Positions 1 to 11,183 of a stretch of 64,000 nucleotides of DNA are shown here, piece after piece (the first letter of the stretch is position 1; every line of letters starts with the position of its first letter). The notes under the pieces were generated by a model. That model had not been told where the DNA came from, searched no databases, and worked only from the letters and a program-made list of their open reading frames with translations. A program made the translations under genes and the position numbers. Origin of the DNA: Carposina sasakii (lineage: Eukaryota; Arthropoda; Insecta; Lepidoptera; Carposinidae). The stretch spans positions 6,820,001-6,884,000 of the forward strand of contig CP053154.1 in NCBI GenBank assembly GCA_014607495.2, written 5' to 3'.

Positions 1-1256
1 TATTGACGGTAGACCAAAACTCTGTAAGTAAATAAAGTTAACTAAAAACCTGACAAAACTTACCATTTTGAATGGATTATTATTCTATTTACCCTAAAAA
101 TATACGTCGCAATTGACTTGTAACAGTTGTTTTATATTAGAATTTATAAAATTACAATATAAGCGGCTTCACATATAATCTGCAGATTCTAAACTGTCAA
201 TGACAAATTTTTTGATTATCATCGCAGCATGTTTGTCTATGCTATTGTCTATGGTTAGACAATATTGTCTATACTATGAAGAGTAATATATATTTGTAAA
301 CTCCGTAGGGTGATGTTTCTGGTAGATAAGTTATATTTTGATTACCATTTTGAATGGATTATTATTCTATTTACCCTAAAAATATACGTCTCAGAATACA
401 TTTACTAAACAATGATTAGGCTGTATGGGAGTTCCCCTTGCCTTTCCTTGTAACAGTTGTAAAAATTAGGGCGGGAAAAGCTGGAATATTAGAATTTATA
501 AATGGCTTGCATGTGTCCGTTACTGGTAGATAAGTTATATTTTGATTACTTGTGATGTGAATCTAGTGCGTGTGCATGGTTTTATACGCAGGTAAGCCGA
601 GTAAAACTTTAGCCGGATTACGATCTCTTCATGGGCGCATGTAAGTTGTTTCTGCAATAATTTTTCATTTTGACTAACTTTACACTTGTTCTTGAGGATT
701 TTCCCGACGTTTCCATTCATCATCATTGTCATTCATCATAAATTCAGAATACATTTTACTAAACAATGATTAGGCTGTATGGGCTTAGTTCCCCTTGCCT
801 TTCCTTCGGGATAAACTAAAAAAAAAAAAAAATTAGGACAAATGGCGCGCAAAACATCTTAAGGGGATTCGGCGGGAAAAGCAGCATGTTTGTAAATGGC
901 TTGCATGTGCGTAAGGTGATGTTTTCTGGTAGATAAGTTATATTTTGATTACTTGTGGTGTGAATCTAGTGCGTGTGCATGGTTTTATACGCAGTAAGCC
1001 GAGTAAAACTTTAAAACTTTAGCCGGATCTCTTACGATCTCTTCATGTAATGGGCGCATGTAAGTTGTTTCATTTTGCAATAATTTTTCTTTATTTGACT
1101 AACTTTACATTTGTTCTTAAGGATTTTCCGACGTTCCATTCATCATCATTGTCATTCATCATAAATTCAGAATACATTTACTAAACAATGATTAGGCTGT
1201 ATGGGCTTAGTTCCCCTTGCCTTTCCTTCGGGATAAACTAAAAAAAAAAAAATGAA
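1..1256. repeat. Mosaic tandem repeat block (three partial copies)
   Basis: Segments recur in the same order. The block beginning with the motif GGTAGATAAGTTATATTTTG occurs near 320, 525 and 926. The block ending TTCCCCTTGCCTTTCCTT occurs near 435, 790 and 1213, twice followed by a TTCGGGATAAAC plus poly(A) run. An AT-rich segment at 62-108 recurs at 343-389. The first copy lacks the middle; the third carries several tiny internal duplications. No protein is supported: the longest minus-strand frame lies wholly inside the repeat. This is either a locally amplified retroposed sequence or a scrambled assembly of one. Confidence 0.7.
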
Positions 1257-2052
1257 GCTTAAGGTAGGTAGATAGGTATGTATTACTATTAATATTGTAG
1301 TTATCACTCCATATTATAAAACAAAGTCGCTTTCTGCTGTCGGTCCCTATGTATGCTTAGATCTTTCTAACTAGGGAACGGATTTTTTTAGCTATCTCAT
1401 TTGCTGTAGGGAATTTTTTTTACTAGTAGGTAATTTCATTAGTTACCTAATGAATGAAAATTCTGAAATTCTAACTGATTAAATTGATGTTTTTAATTTC
1501 ATATCCGAACTTTCCGACGTTAAGTACCTATGCAGAGGAGGACCGACAGCTTTCGGAGGAATACAAAATATTCTTCCGCATGCTGTCGATTAAATAAGAT
1601 TGCTGGTTAAGATTCTGTTCAACTGCACGATTGTTCACGATTGCGTCTCCTATCTACATAACCTATCAATATCGAATCGATAAAATCGCTGACAACCGTA
1701 GAAAGAGAATGGTAGTTTTAATACCTATTTATTATGTTGGTCAATATTAAATAGACATTAGCCTTAGAGACATTAGCCAAATTCTGTATATTTTTTTCTC
1801 ATGATGTATCTATTTGCCTGACAGAGAGAAACCTTTGAAAGTTCACGTCAGTAAAATATGTCAGTTAACTTGAGGTTAACTTCAGTTATTCTCCTCTATG
1901 GTTAACTCTGGAAAAAATCTTACTTAACCCAGCAAAATAAATAATTTATTATCATTTACATTATTTTACACAACCCAAACATTTATTTTTCAGAAAGTCT
2001 TAAAATTTCCATTTAATTAATTTCATCTATAGGTATCACGTAGGTACAGAAA
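1257..2052. other. Non-coding upstream region of the CNBD2-like gene
   Basis: AT-rich, no credible coding exon. It must hold the promoter and 5' leader of the downstream gene. Two TCAGTT initiator-like strings occur at 1861 and 1882, but no TATA box is placed to support either. A TATAG just before 2034 could be a splice acceptor for a leader exon. Confidence 0.4.
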
Positions 2053-5000
2053 ATGGCAGGACGCGGCGGCGGAGCGAAGAAAGATATTGTGAGTTTAGAA
2101 TGCAAGTTCTGATTTAGTATTATTTACCATCTCAGTTCTATTTACCACCGGTAAAGGACTCCCAAAAACTAAAATGAAGTCTTAGGAGACGTAGAACTAA
2201 CAACCTACCAATACTGCCAATACCTAGTTGGAAATTGAACTATCGCTTATAATGCCTAATAGAACTCAACAGCAATGTTAACTTGCGATAGTATGTAACG
2301 TATTTTTAACAGGACCCTGAAGAGTTGATGCGCAGAAAATTTCGCGCGAAATGCCAATTCCGTGCTTTGGGGCGGCTCGTTATGGCCAATGCTTATTGGT
2401 TGATAGAAGGAGTAGACCATTATGAAGGTTACGAAGATGTGAAGCGAAGGGTTGAACAGGCCGTCCGGTCAAAGGCCAAGAAAAAACAACTGTTAAATAT
2501 AAATGTTAGAAACTGCTTTATTAATTATTATGCTACGTTGCATGTAAGTAAGTATTAATATATTTTCCTGTATTTCTGCCTTGTTAGCCACTTTATTTTG
2601 TTATAGGACAAAGCGCTTTTAAGTAAAGATGCAACGGAACGTACGGATCACGAGAAGAAATATTTATACAGGATTATTGGTGGGCTTAAATGTTTTAAAC
2701 GATACCCTAACGTAAGTTCGATTTAAATTTACCTAACCTACTAACCCCTAAAAAGTTACTTATGATGTAGGTTAAAACTGATAGGTTATTAATTAGACAA
2801 CCAGAAAACCTTTACTGTAAGTAATGCTTAACAAGCTACTTGATTATACAGCTGTTATTGTTTTTATTATAAATAAGACCTATAAATAGCACCTATCAAT
2901 CCAGGCACTCAGGACGTGGTCGTCCTTGGCGCAAAAATACGCTTCGGGTTGCGGGCCTTGGGGCAAACCCCGTGCCCGACAACATTCTCGGCGCGCGACT
3001 ACGCGCCGGTAACTTGAGTGGCCCTTAAAGGGGGCCACATGGGTCAGAGAGTCTGACCCATTTGGGAAGGGATAGATGCGGCTGGCCGGGGGACGCAGGC
3101 CGGGCTAATCGACTCCTGGTATTACCAGGATGCGCCCGGCCACTTGAGCTGCCACTGCCGCCGCCCAGTTCGCGAAAACCCGTTTCGCCCCTTCCTTCTA
3201 CCTACTTCCATACTGGTCTATCCAGAAAAGAAGCAGACATAACGAATTGATTATGTGAATCATACACTGCCCAATATTTCTCAACATTTAACACAGCATG
3301 TAAAGAAAAAGCTAGCAGCAGTCACATACTTCAAGTACTACGGCCCACACCGCACAATAGTTCGGCAGCACCACGAGGCCCACGCCATGTACTTCATAGT
3401 CACCGGTGACGTCACGGTCAGCCAGATGATCTACGACGAGCTGCTTCAGAAGTACGTCTCGGTAGACGTGGGCGAAATGCACCAGGGGGACATGTTTGGC
3501 GAAGTGTCCTTGCTGCATAACATTCCTAGGACGGCTACGGTTACTACTAATGGTTAGATTGATTCTTTTTGAAACTTAGTACCTATCTAGTCACCAACCC
3601 GCCCGCCCAGCGTGGTAACTAGCGTGGTGGTGGCAAAACCCACTATGGCAGTAGCCTTGTGGCGTGCCCTGGGTGAGGCCTACGTCCAGCAGTGGACTAC
3701 AATAGGCTGAAGACGACGAGACCTATCTAGTAATCAGATCATTAACATCTGTCTCTGATGTACTAAACGTGACTGAGGAAGGTGACTTTATGACTCTTCT
3801 GTACTGGCTACTCCATTCCGAGACACAACCGTGTGTATATGTATGATTGAAGCAGATGGTTCTGGGATATTTAGGGTCGATTCCGGCAGTCACACTTAAA
3901 CCTAAACCTAATCTTAGTCAGGTCTATCTCTCTCCGTTCTTAACATAAAAGGCTGAGAGAGAAAAGGACAGGTCGGACTAAATTTACGTTTAGGTTTAAG
4001 TGTGACTGCCGGAATCGCCCATATTGTAGGTGCTTCTGTAAATACTTGCAAGATTCTTACCGTTCCTATTTTTACCCGACTGCGCGACGCAAAAGAGTGG
4101 TATTGTGTTTAACAGCCTATGTATGTATGTTCCTTTAAAGCACTACACAGACCAAACGCCTCGATCGACAAAAAAGTATAAAATAAAAAAACAATAAATC
4201 CAAAATCCCGACTGCTTAAAAAAGAACCAAATAATGTACATGATAAAAAAACTGAAAAGAAAAAAAAAACAAGCACTTAGATGTCCGGTGGTCTAGATTT
4301 CTATAATATTATTATGGAATGAATGAAGAGAACATAAAATATTTTCTAATGATCGTAACATAACAACTGAACAGTCGGGATCCATTATCCAACAACCAAG
4401 CTGATATTTCAATGGATCCTGGCTGTTCAGTTGTTATGTTACGATCATTACAAAATATTTTATGTTCTTCAATAGTATTTATTCCATAATAATATTATAG
4501 AATTCTAGACCACCGGACATCTAAGTGCTTGTTGTTTTTCTTTTCAGTTTTTTTTATTATGTACATTATTTGGTTCTTTTTTAAGCAGTCGGGTTTTTGG
4601 ATTTTTTAATTATGTTTTTTTTTTACTAAGAAAGAAGCTCTTCCCTTTCCGTAGGTAAACAATATTGATCCAATCGTCCGTATCTTAGTAACGTGTAAGA
4701 AACGTAGCTTTGCAGTTTCAGTCTGTTAACATCGGTTATCTTATTTGGTCACTAGATCACTGTGAATTGCTAGCTCTCATGAAGGAGGACTTTAAGAATG
4801 TGCTACTGGCGTCAGTTCAGAAACAATGGGACGAGGTTCAACATGCGATGTCCGCTTTTACATATTTTGACGCCCTGGATCAGGTAAATGTTTAGTACTA
4901 GTTATTGAAATGCCACAATCATAACAGTAGTTTGACCTACTTAAGCACGCTGTAAGGATAGGTATGGCTTTATTGGCATAAAGGTAACGTTTCCAAGTCT

Positions 5001-7268
5001 AGGACTGCAAGTTAAATTGTTTACCTACTCATAAAATACCATTTCTGTAATATAAAGAAGTGGTTATAATTTATTCTTGTCGTAAAAGTCCTGATGATTT
5101 ATTTCCTACATTCAGGTATCACGCCGCGAAGGTTGCATTGTGGCCAAAATGAAGACTTATCAACCTAACGACACTATTCTCGGCGACGGCGTGGGAGTTC
5201 CCAATTTTGTCTACTTTATCCTGTCAGGCCGCTGCCAGATGATCGAATCTCTACAAGTGTTTACCACAACACGCCTTGGCCGTAATTACTATACACTTTA
5301 TGATCCCTTTGTAAGTGTATTGCCGATAGCATGAATTAGTTTGTATTGTTTTACTTGCACGTTTGAAGTAAATAAATTGGAGCAAGTAGGAGCTGCAGCG
5401 ATACTTTTGAAAATCAAATCTGTAATCATCCATTACTTAGTCTTTATTGACGGTGTTAAAAGTAAACTCGGTATGAATGAATGATTGTAATGGTATATCA
5501 GCGTTATGTATGCAGGGTATTAATATTTTAATATTATTTACAAGGTTCCAAAAGAGGAAAGCGAACAAGATTTAGACACTAAATATTTCGGTGCCTACAA
5601 AAATTTGAACAAAAGTAAAGAATACAGTGAAGAGACGAAACTGTCTAAGTCTGAAAGTCACAAAGAAGCTAGTGTAGCCAGTGCTGTTGTCGTGGAGAAG
5701 GAGAGGAAGAGCAGTGAGCCAATAGTAAGAACCAGCATCTTGAAGCCGGAAAAGAATTCGATAACATCACACGCTGCGTCATTTTATCAGTTCGACGAAT
5801 CACAAAGACCAAGTGACAGAGGACAGTTACAACTTTTCCAGTCAGTGGGAGACTTTGCTAATAGAGATTCGATCAGGTATATTCTATGATGTTTTCTCAT
5901 TTCCAGCATCTATAAATATTATGTAGTGGTTACACAAGAGGTTGAAAATATTAATTTGTGGTTAGATGATGGATGACCGCCATCTACTTCAGTTTATTAA
6001 GTTTATTTATTGTTGTATTTCAGAATAGCGTCCGCTCCCAGTATATTGCGTCCACCGCAAAATCTGAAAACTTATTTTATGCAGGTCTGGTCTACTTATT
6101 TCCTATAATAAAATTAAAAAAAATATTTAACTAGGTAAATTTTATTTATTTATCTATGTATTAATATATCGTTGCTTAGTACCCACGGGATCTTAGTGGA
6201 GGACTAGGTTAATGTGATGTGATTAATGTGTCTAATAATGAGCACATATCTCTAACTCCTATCTAAAAATTACAATTTGAAAAATATACCCACCTGCTGG
6301 TCATAGATAGAGCATATAATATAACTGTAAACTTATTTCTACCATATATTAGGTTCTACAAATGAATCCAGGCTCAAGTTTTGGCTTCGGCGAGAACATG
6401 CGTGATCGCCGGATTGTGGCTCTCACGTCCGTAGACTGCATGCTCATGCCCAAAATATGGCTCCTGCAGAAGAACACAGCCAATATCTGGACTAGGATAC
6501 AGCATTACCTGGAAAAGAAGGTGCGTTACGGAGAGGCAACTTAGACCAAGTGCCTAAGCATTGTGGTCACTCTGGAGGTGTTGATAGCTTTATTTTATAT
6601 TCTTAGGGCCGATTTTTTCGACTGCCAGATATCTTATATCTATAGGTAACTTATAACTTATAACTTATGTCTATACATATAAAAAAATGTAACGGATCGC
6701 TGTCTGTACATGGAAGATATATGAGAAAAAATATTATAGGAGACCTTTATCAACGCAATAGTACCCAGAAGACTGATTTTTGGAATTTTTGTCTGTTTAT
6801 GCGTTTGTGCACGCTAATTTCGACATTTTGTTTTTTCTGTAGTCCACGCAGACGGAGTTGCGTGCGTCCACTAGTATAGAATAAGTTTGAAGCTGTCATT
6901 CTCTAAATTTCGAGGTAGTGACAGCATCAACTTTATCCTCCAGATAGGCTATCTGACCATTGCAAAAATAGACGTTTAGTGTAATAGTCTGGATAATAGT
7001 TTATTTACACCAAAATATTTGAAAGTTACTCAACATTTATCCGGTTGGAAAGGGAGTCGCAGAAAAAAAAAAATGTATCCACAAAATGTTTCTTTTCCAG
7101 ATACCAACTAAGAAGCAGCTGTTCAAAGAGTTCGTGACTCAGCGCCGCTGGCAGGAGTTTAAGGACCAATTGGTGGAGGACGTGGTCGCTCGGTCTAACA
7201 CTGTCAACTGGACATCGGTCCACGATGTGCCCTACTCCATAAGGATGGAAGAAATGCTTGATATATGA
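2053..7268 (+). CDS. CNBD2: Cyclic nucleotide-binding domain-containing protein 2-like, 10 exons, 559 aa
   Basis: Exons: 2053-2088, 2313-2543, 2607-2711, 3297-3552, 4756-4883, 5116-5310, 5545-5876, 6024-6084, 6353-6520, 7101-7268 (TGA 7266-7268). Phases match throughout; the split codons are D210 (G|AT) and an Arg (AG|A). The product has a short Gly/Lys-rich start, a basic N-terminal region (about residues 13-124), then a CAP_ED/cNMP-binding fold at about 125-235. That fold has a phosphate-binding-cassette-like stretch FGEVSLLHNIPRTATV (residues 191-206), which keeps the Glu and Arg that contact cyclic nucleotide in active family members. A second, degenerate cNMP-like fold follows at about 253-317 and 445-504, interrupted by a charged Ser/Lys/Glu-rich insert (about 325-425). 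Mammalian CNBD2 is a testis protein needed for normal sperm tails; a similar role here is inference. Donor 8 (GTCTGG) is weak. Intron 4 carries two fold-back elements and a LINE tail. Confidence 0.9.
2903..3230. repeat. GC-rich structured insert in intron 3 of the CNBD2-like gene
   Basis: A roughly 330-bp block far richer in G+C than its surroundings. It holds three consecutive hairpins: GGCGCG (2990-2995) with CGCGCC (3002-3007); GTGGCCC (3018-3024) with GGGCCAC (3032-3038); and a perfect 10-bp stem 3039-3048 with 3052-3061 around a 3-nt loop. Open frames across it look non-coding. Probably part of a mobile element such as a LINE 5' region or SINE; I do not recognise the family. Confidence 0.5.
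3591..3720 (+). mobile_element. Non-LTR retroposon 3' tail fragment
   Basis: It shares the motifs CCCAGCGTGGT, GGCCTACGTCCAGCAGTGGA and AATAGGCTGA with the longer copy at 20141-20393, in the same orientation. This tail, ending in a short GAT/GAC run, is a familiar Lepidoptera LINE 3' end. It sits just inside intron 4 of the CNBD2-like gene. Confidence 0.75.
3735..3842 (+). repeat. Dispersed repeat family A, copy 1
   Basis: Diverged match to the family core (TGCTAAACGTGGCTGTGGGA ... CTGGCTAC ... ACACAGCCGTGT). Other copies are near 8765, 31715, 34500, 50170 (+) and 48056, 49700 (-). Family unknown. Confidence 0.6.
3873..4020. repeat. Fold-back (MITE-like) element, about 148 bp
   Basis: The left end (3874 onward, GATTCCGGCAGTCACACTTA) is the near-exact reverse complement of the right end at 3985-4020. 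The arms are about 35 bp with an imperfectly paired centre. It lies in intron 4 of the CNBD2-like gene. No transposase. Confidence 0.8.
4180..4620. repeat. Long inverted repeat (fold-back MITE) with about 200-bp arms
   Basis: The left arm, about 4180-4386, is the reverse complement of the right arm, about 4411-4620, with a 24-nt loop (4387-4410). Differences are scattered substitutions and a few small indels. The inner ends are GGATCCATT and AATGGATCC. Inside intron 4 of the CNBD2-like gene, 135 bp before exon 5, so the pre-mRNA could form a long hairpin. Confidence 0.9.
6670..6874 (+). mobile_element. Non-autonomous Helitron-like element, family C
   Basis: Ends CCACTAG followed by T, preceded by a GC hairpin-like segment (CACGCAGACGGAGTTGCGTG). 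An inverted relative lies at 39749-40075 and shares GTAACGGATCGCTGTCTGTA near its other end. No coding capacity. In intron 9 of the CNBD2-like gene. Confidence 0.65.
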
Positions 7269-7339
7269 AGATCGTTAACTTCAGAGCCTACTGAAGGTGG
7301 TAGTTATCGCATTTTCTAAAGTTTATTGGTTTACATATA

Positions 7340-7345
7340 AATAAA
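7340..7345 (+). terminator. Poly(A) signal of the CNBD2-like gene
   Basis: AATAAA 72 nt after the TGA stop; the only canonical hexamer near the gene end. Confidence 0.7.
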
Positions 7346-7435
7346 TGGACATTAATGATTTTCCAAATTTTCTTATTTACCTTATCATGAAATGGATATA
7401 TTGCCTACGTACCTACTCTTTTAGCGCAATTTCAT

Positions 7436-7620
7436 ATGGTAACTATGGAAACCAGTTTTAGCGGCAGCCTACGCGAGCCGAGCGTATTGTCGCAAGTTCT
7501 TAGTCGTATTTGGAAGCAAAGCGAAATCAGCAGTCATTCGACCGCAGTGCACCGCGGAGCTCGCCGCGCGACCCCACGACGACAGCCGACGGCTGATCGA
7601 ATATTCGCGACTTTAAGATA
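7436..7620. other. Isolated GC-rich patch, possible promoter or leader exon
   Basis: CpG-rich stretch (for example GCACCGCGGAGCTCGCCGCG near 7550) in AT-rich DNA, 170 bp beyond the CNBD2-like stop. It opens with GGTAACTATGGAAACC, which resembles an RFX X-box but has its half-sites in the same orientation. No convincing protein. Function unknown. Confidence 0.3.
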
Positions 7621-8764
7621 ATAAATAATAAGATTTAACTTTGTATATTTAACTTTACTTCAAGTAATACTAACTTTCGAGGAAAGCGCTACCGAATACT
7701 AATTGGTTTCTTGTTGGAAAGACTTCGATTCAGCAGGTGAGTCTAGTCTCGTACCTACTCCTAGTGTAAACAAAAACAATGAATTGATAATAACGATAAG
7801 TACTTGACTTACAGATGGATGTCGCGTGTATAATGTATACAGGCTGTGTAATAAGGGCACGTTACAAATGTAAAATAACTTTCTAATTTTTTGAAGGGAC
7901 TACCTACCTATGTATATTTTTGTAATCTAAGGGTAGAGATTTAGGGTGGTTATAGCTTCGACAATAAAAAGTAATAAAAAAGTACAATGTAGTTTATTTT
8001 TATCCATAAAATTAAGTTGCCTACTATCTAGAGTTATGTATAGCTTTGCATTATTTTGCAACAATTTGATTTCTACATAGGTGAAATTTAACTTGAAGTT
8101 ATTTGAAATCTTACAACTTCATATTTATAAGGCACTTGCCTACAACTCGATTGGTCACGCTAAATGGTGAGCACAGTCCATGGCTTCGATTACATGATTA
8201 AATGACAGTCATGATCTAAATTCCAATCCACTACCCCCACCAATTATTTTTAAATCTCATTCTAAGTGAGAGATCGAAAAAATGTGACGTCACTCTTAAT
8301 CCTTATTCAAATACTGAAACAGAGTTATAGTATCCACGTGAAAAAATAAACTTTTAATACTCTGTTTGCATAACACATTTGACACAATTTATATGTTATA
8401 AAAGCTTGTCGCGACATTTAAGTACTCGTATTTAACTTTTAATTTGCATCTTTGTGTTGATGTTTCAGATTTTCCCATATTGTTCCCACGCATATCGAAG
8501 AAATAGTCGACCCTTCCGAGCTTCGTGTAGAAGAGTAAGAGAGTAATATACAACAGGGTTGCGTCAATGTTCACGACATATTAATGCCACTATCGCCTCA
8601 CCTTGAATATTCAAGTTGGCGCAAATGTGTTAAATTTGAATGACCAAGGCATTTAAATCTTCCTTTTTTAGCGTAAACTTGGTATGAGACATGGCTTAAT
8701 GTAGAGTCTATACGTGGGTAGATATGGCGAAAAGTAAATGCTAATATAGATAGTATTAAAGCTA

Positions 8765-8905
8765 GCAACTTGTCACTAACAATTTACATGTCTCCGCTTT
8801 GCTAAACGTGGCTGTAGGATTTCCTTTATGATCTAGCAGTTTACCTTAGTAGATCTAGCAGGATACCTCATTTCGGAAACACAGCCGTGTATAAGTAGAG
8901 AAATG
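8765..8905 (+). repeat. Dispersed repeat family A, copy 2
   Basis: Carries AGCAACTTGTCACTAACAAT, TGCTAAACGTGGCTGTAGGA and ACACAGCCGTGT in the family order, with a small internal duplication around GATCTAGCAG. Confidence 0.65.
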
Positions 8906-9661
8906 TATGTAGGTATGTATGTACCAATAAATTTATGGTTGGTACATAGTTATTTACGGTGAATAAAGTATGAAAACATTGTAGAGTTCCGAATGATGAT
9001 TTGATTCTAACTTCCTTACTAATGTCGATTTCTGCCAAACTCTACTAAGGTTGTCGATTAATTAGTTTACCATGTTTTTATTAAAATAAATCATTGGCAT
9101 TTAAGAAATCAATTACTTTTTTTAAATGAAGCGTAGCTACAAAATTCTTTTAGGTGCATATTGGGATTTAGGTAGGTAATGGATCTAAAAACATCATTTA
9201 TAAAATTTTGCATAATGTTATATGTAAAATGTATATGAACATATATTTGTCAACATTTCGCCGAGAACTCGATGGTGAGGTAGATACCCGAAGCGTCGAT
9301 GACGCCATACTCACCTACTCTATTTGAGAGAGACCCACATTACAGGTTATCACAAAAGCATATACACAGGGCAGTTGCGATGTATGTAGCCATGTACGTA
9401 CCTAATAAACCACTGATTAACATTTACCTTTCATCATAGTCCTTCGTCGTCACTGTTCAATATCGAATCATCATCCTCACAAAGGCGACAGGACGTAAAT
9501 AGAAGAGGTATATCCAGAAAAATGTTATGAAAATCAACAACCACAAAAAACTCATTGACAAAATTAGGTTGAAATAAAATGTATTTTTTCTCTTTACTTT
9601 AATTCCCACATACAAAGATATCTATTTGGAAGGCGCTTATAGTCTACCTTATAGACAACTA

Positions 9662-9901
9662 TCCTACTAATATTTTAAACGCGAAAGTTTGTGAGTATGG
9701 ATGGATGGATGTTTGTTATTCTTTCACGTAAAAACGGCTGGAACGATTTTAATAAAATTTGGTATGGAGTTAGCCGACACCCTGGATACACAATACATAG
9801 ACTTACTTTTTGTCTCGGGAAAATATATTTATCCCGGATAATTTTGACATTTCGTTTTCACACGACAGTTCCACGCGGACGAAGTCGCGGGCGTCCACTG
9901 G
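9662..9901 (+). mobile_element. Non-autonomous Helitron-like element, 240 bp
   Basis: Starts TC after a host A (9661), ends CTGG before a host T (9902), with a GC-rich palindromic segment (CGCGGACGAAGTCGCGGGCG) just before the end. These are the Helitron rules: 5' TC, 3' hairpin plus CTRR, insertion between A and T. A 5' partial copy is at 32315-32480. Confidence 0.8.
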
Positions 9902-10187
9902 TTTTCTATAAAAGAATCTCCTGTTTGTAAATACTCGAAAGGTTATCGTCGATCGAGCTCAATTGAGACAACACGCTCGATAAAACATAGATACAAGACT
10001 AATTTGTGAGATAGCATAAGCTCATATTCAATGTCACCCACCGACCGTGACCTTTGGCAAAATAATAATAATAATAAATTATGTTTATAAAAGGTGCATT
10101 ATTGCATTTATCTATGTATTAACTTTGCACAAAGGTAATGGTTCGTTAGTGATAACGTAAATAACAATAAAACGTTAATCTTCTATA

Positions 10188-10340
10188 TATACTAATATAT
10201 AATAATAATAATATTATAAATGAAGATGAACGCGCTAATCTAACTACGTCTGATTTGAAAAAATAAAGCCCATTACCAAGGAAGGCTACGTCTATACAAC
10301 AACCTGCCCGGCTTCGCACGGGTTCACGCGGACGAAATAA
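10188..10340 (+). mobile_element. Degraded Helitron-like element, family B
   Basis: Shares AACGCGCTAATCT, GTCTGATTTGAAAAA, AAGGAAGGCTACGTCTATAC and GCCCGGCTTCGCACGGGT with the better copies at 29762 and 35313; the CTAG end is lost. Confidence 0.65.
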
Positions 10341-10923
10341 TTTATATAGATTAAATAGGTAGGTACCTAGAAATGTAATATTAGGTAGGTAATATTAGGC
10401 AGAAATAGGCTTAAGTTCATGATTTATATGTTATTTAGTTTAGGTGTCTGGATCGAGGAATTTAATTATCTATGTCACCCATGGTATAGGTCTATACGTA
10501 AACTTTTTATAGGTAAAGAATCACGCAACCTTCCATGTATCTATGCAGTGAACTATTTTATATCTGCATGATTAAATAGTTATCAAAGCATGTATTAATT
10601 AGTCTATTAATCAGTCAACATTTTATTAAACTAAAGCAATTAACAACAAACAGAAAATAAATAGCAGGTACATCTTGTTAAATGCAGTTAATAGCTTGAG
10701 AAGTAGAGCATTAATTGGTAGTTATTCCATTTGATTGAACTGGGACCAGCTACGTAGCATAATTGGCCAGCATACATACCTGATACCTTAGCAACCCTTA
10801 TATATTATCATTGCAGACTCTTACAGTATTGAAATTTAAGGAAACTGCATAAAATCACCTAAAAATTAAAGATATAAATATGTATTATTTCTATTTTTCT
10901 CGATTGTGAAATCCCTAACTATA

Positions 10924-11183
10924 CAGGATGTAACAAAAGGGGTATGTTAAGCGAAAAGCTATGTAAATAGCCCACTAAAAGGAACCTACCCACAAAATTT
11001 CAGACTCGAAATCACATGTTTATTTTTCTAGATACTATGGAGAATTCCTAAACAATTCAGGAATGTTCATACAATCTTGAAAAATAAACATGCGATTTGG
11101 AGTCTGAAATTTTGGAAATAGATTCTCTATAGTGGACTATTTACATAGCTTCACGCTTAACATACCCTTTCTGTTACACCCTG
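10924..11183. mobile_element. Fold-back MITE with TA flanks, copy 1 (260 bp)
   Basis: Terminal inverted repeats of about 30 bp (start CAGGATGTAACAAAAGGGG; end TTACACCCTG) flanked by TA on both sides. Most of the element pairs with itself. TA flanks fit Tc1/mariner-type mobilisation, but no transposase is present. Confidence 0.75.

Noticed and set aside
535..732. 65-codon minus-strand frame
   Set aside because: Lies inside the triplicated repeat block and has no family, promoter or splice support.
4710..4757. Start of CNBD2-like exon 5 at the upstream TTGCAG or TTTCAG acceptors
   Set aside because: Those give phase 0, but exon 4 ends in phase 1. Only the CACTAG acceptor before 4756 restores the frame and the expected TVTTNDHCELL cNMP-fold sequence.
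7440..7455. RFX X-box at the start of the GC-rich patch
   Set aside because: An X-box needs inverted half-sites; here GGTAAC and GGAAAC point the same way. Kept only as a weak hint.
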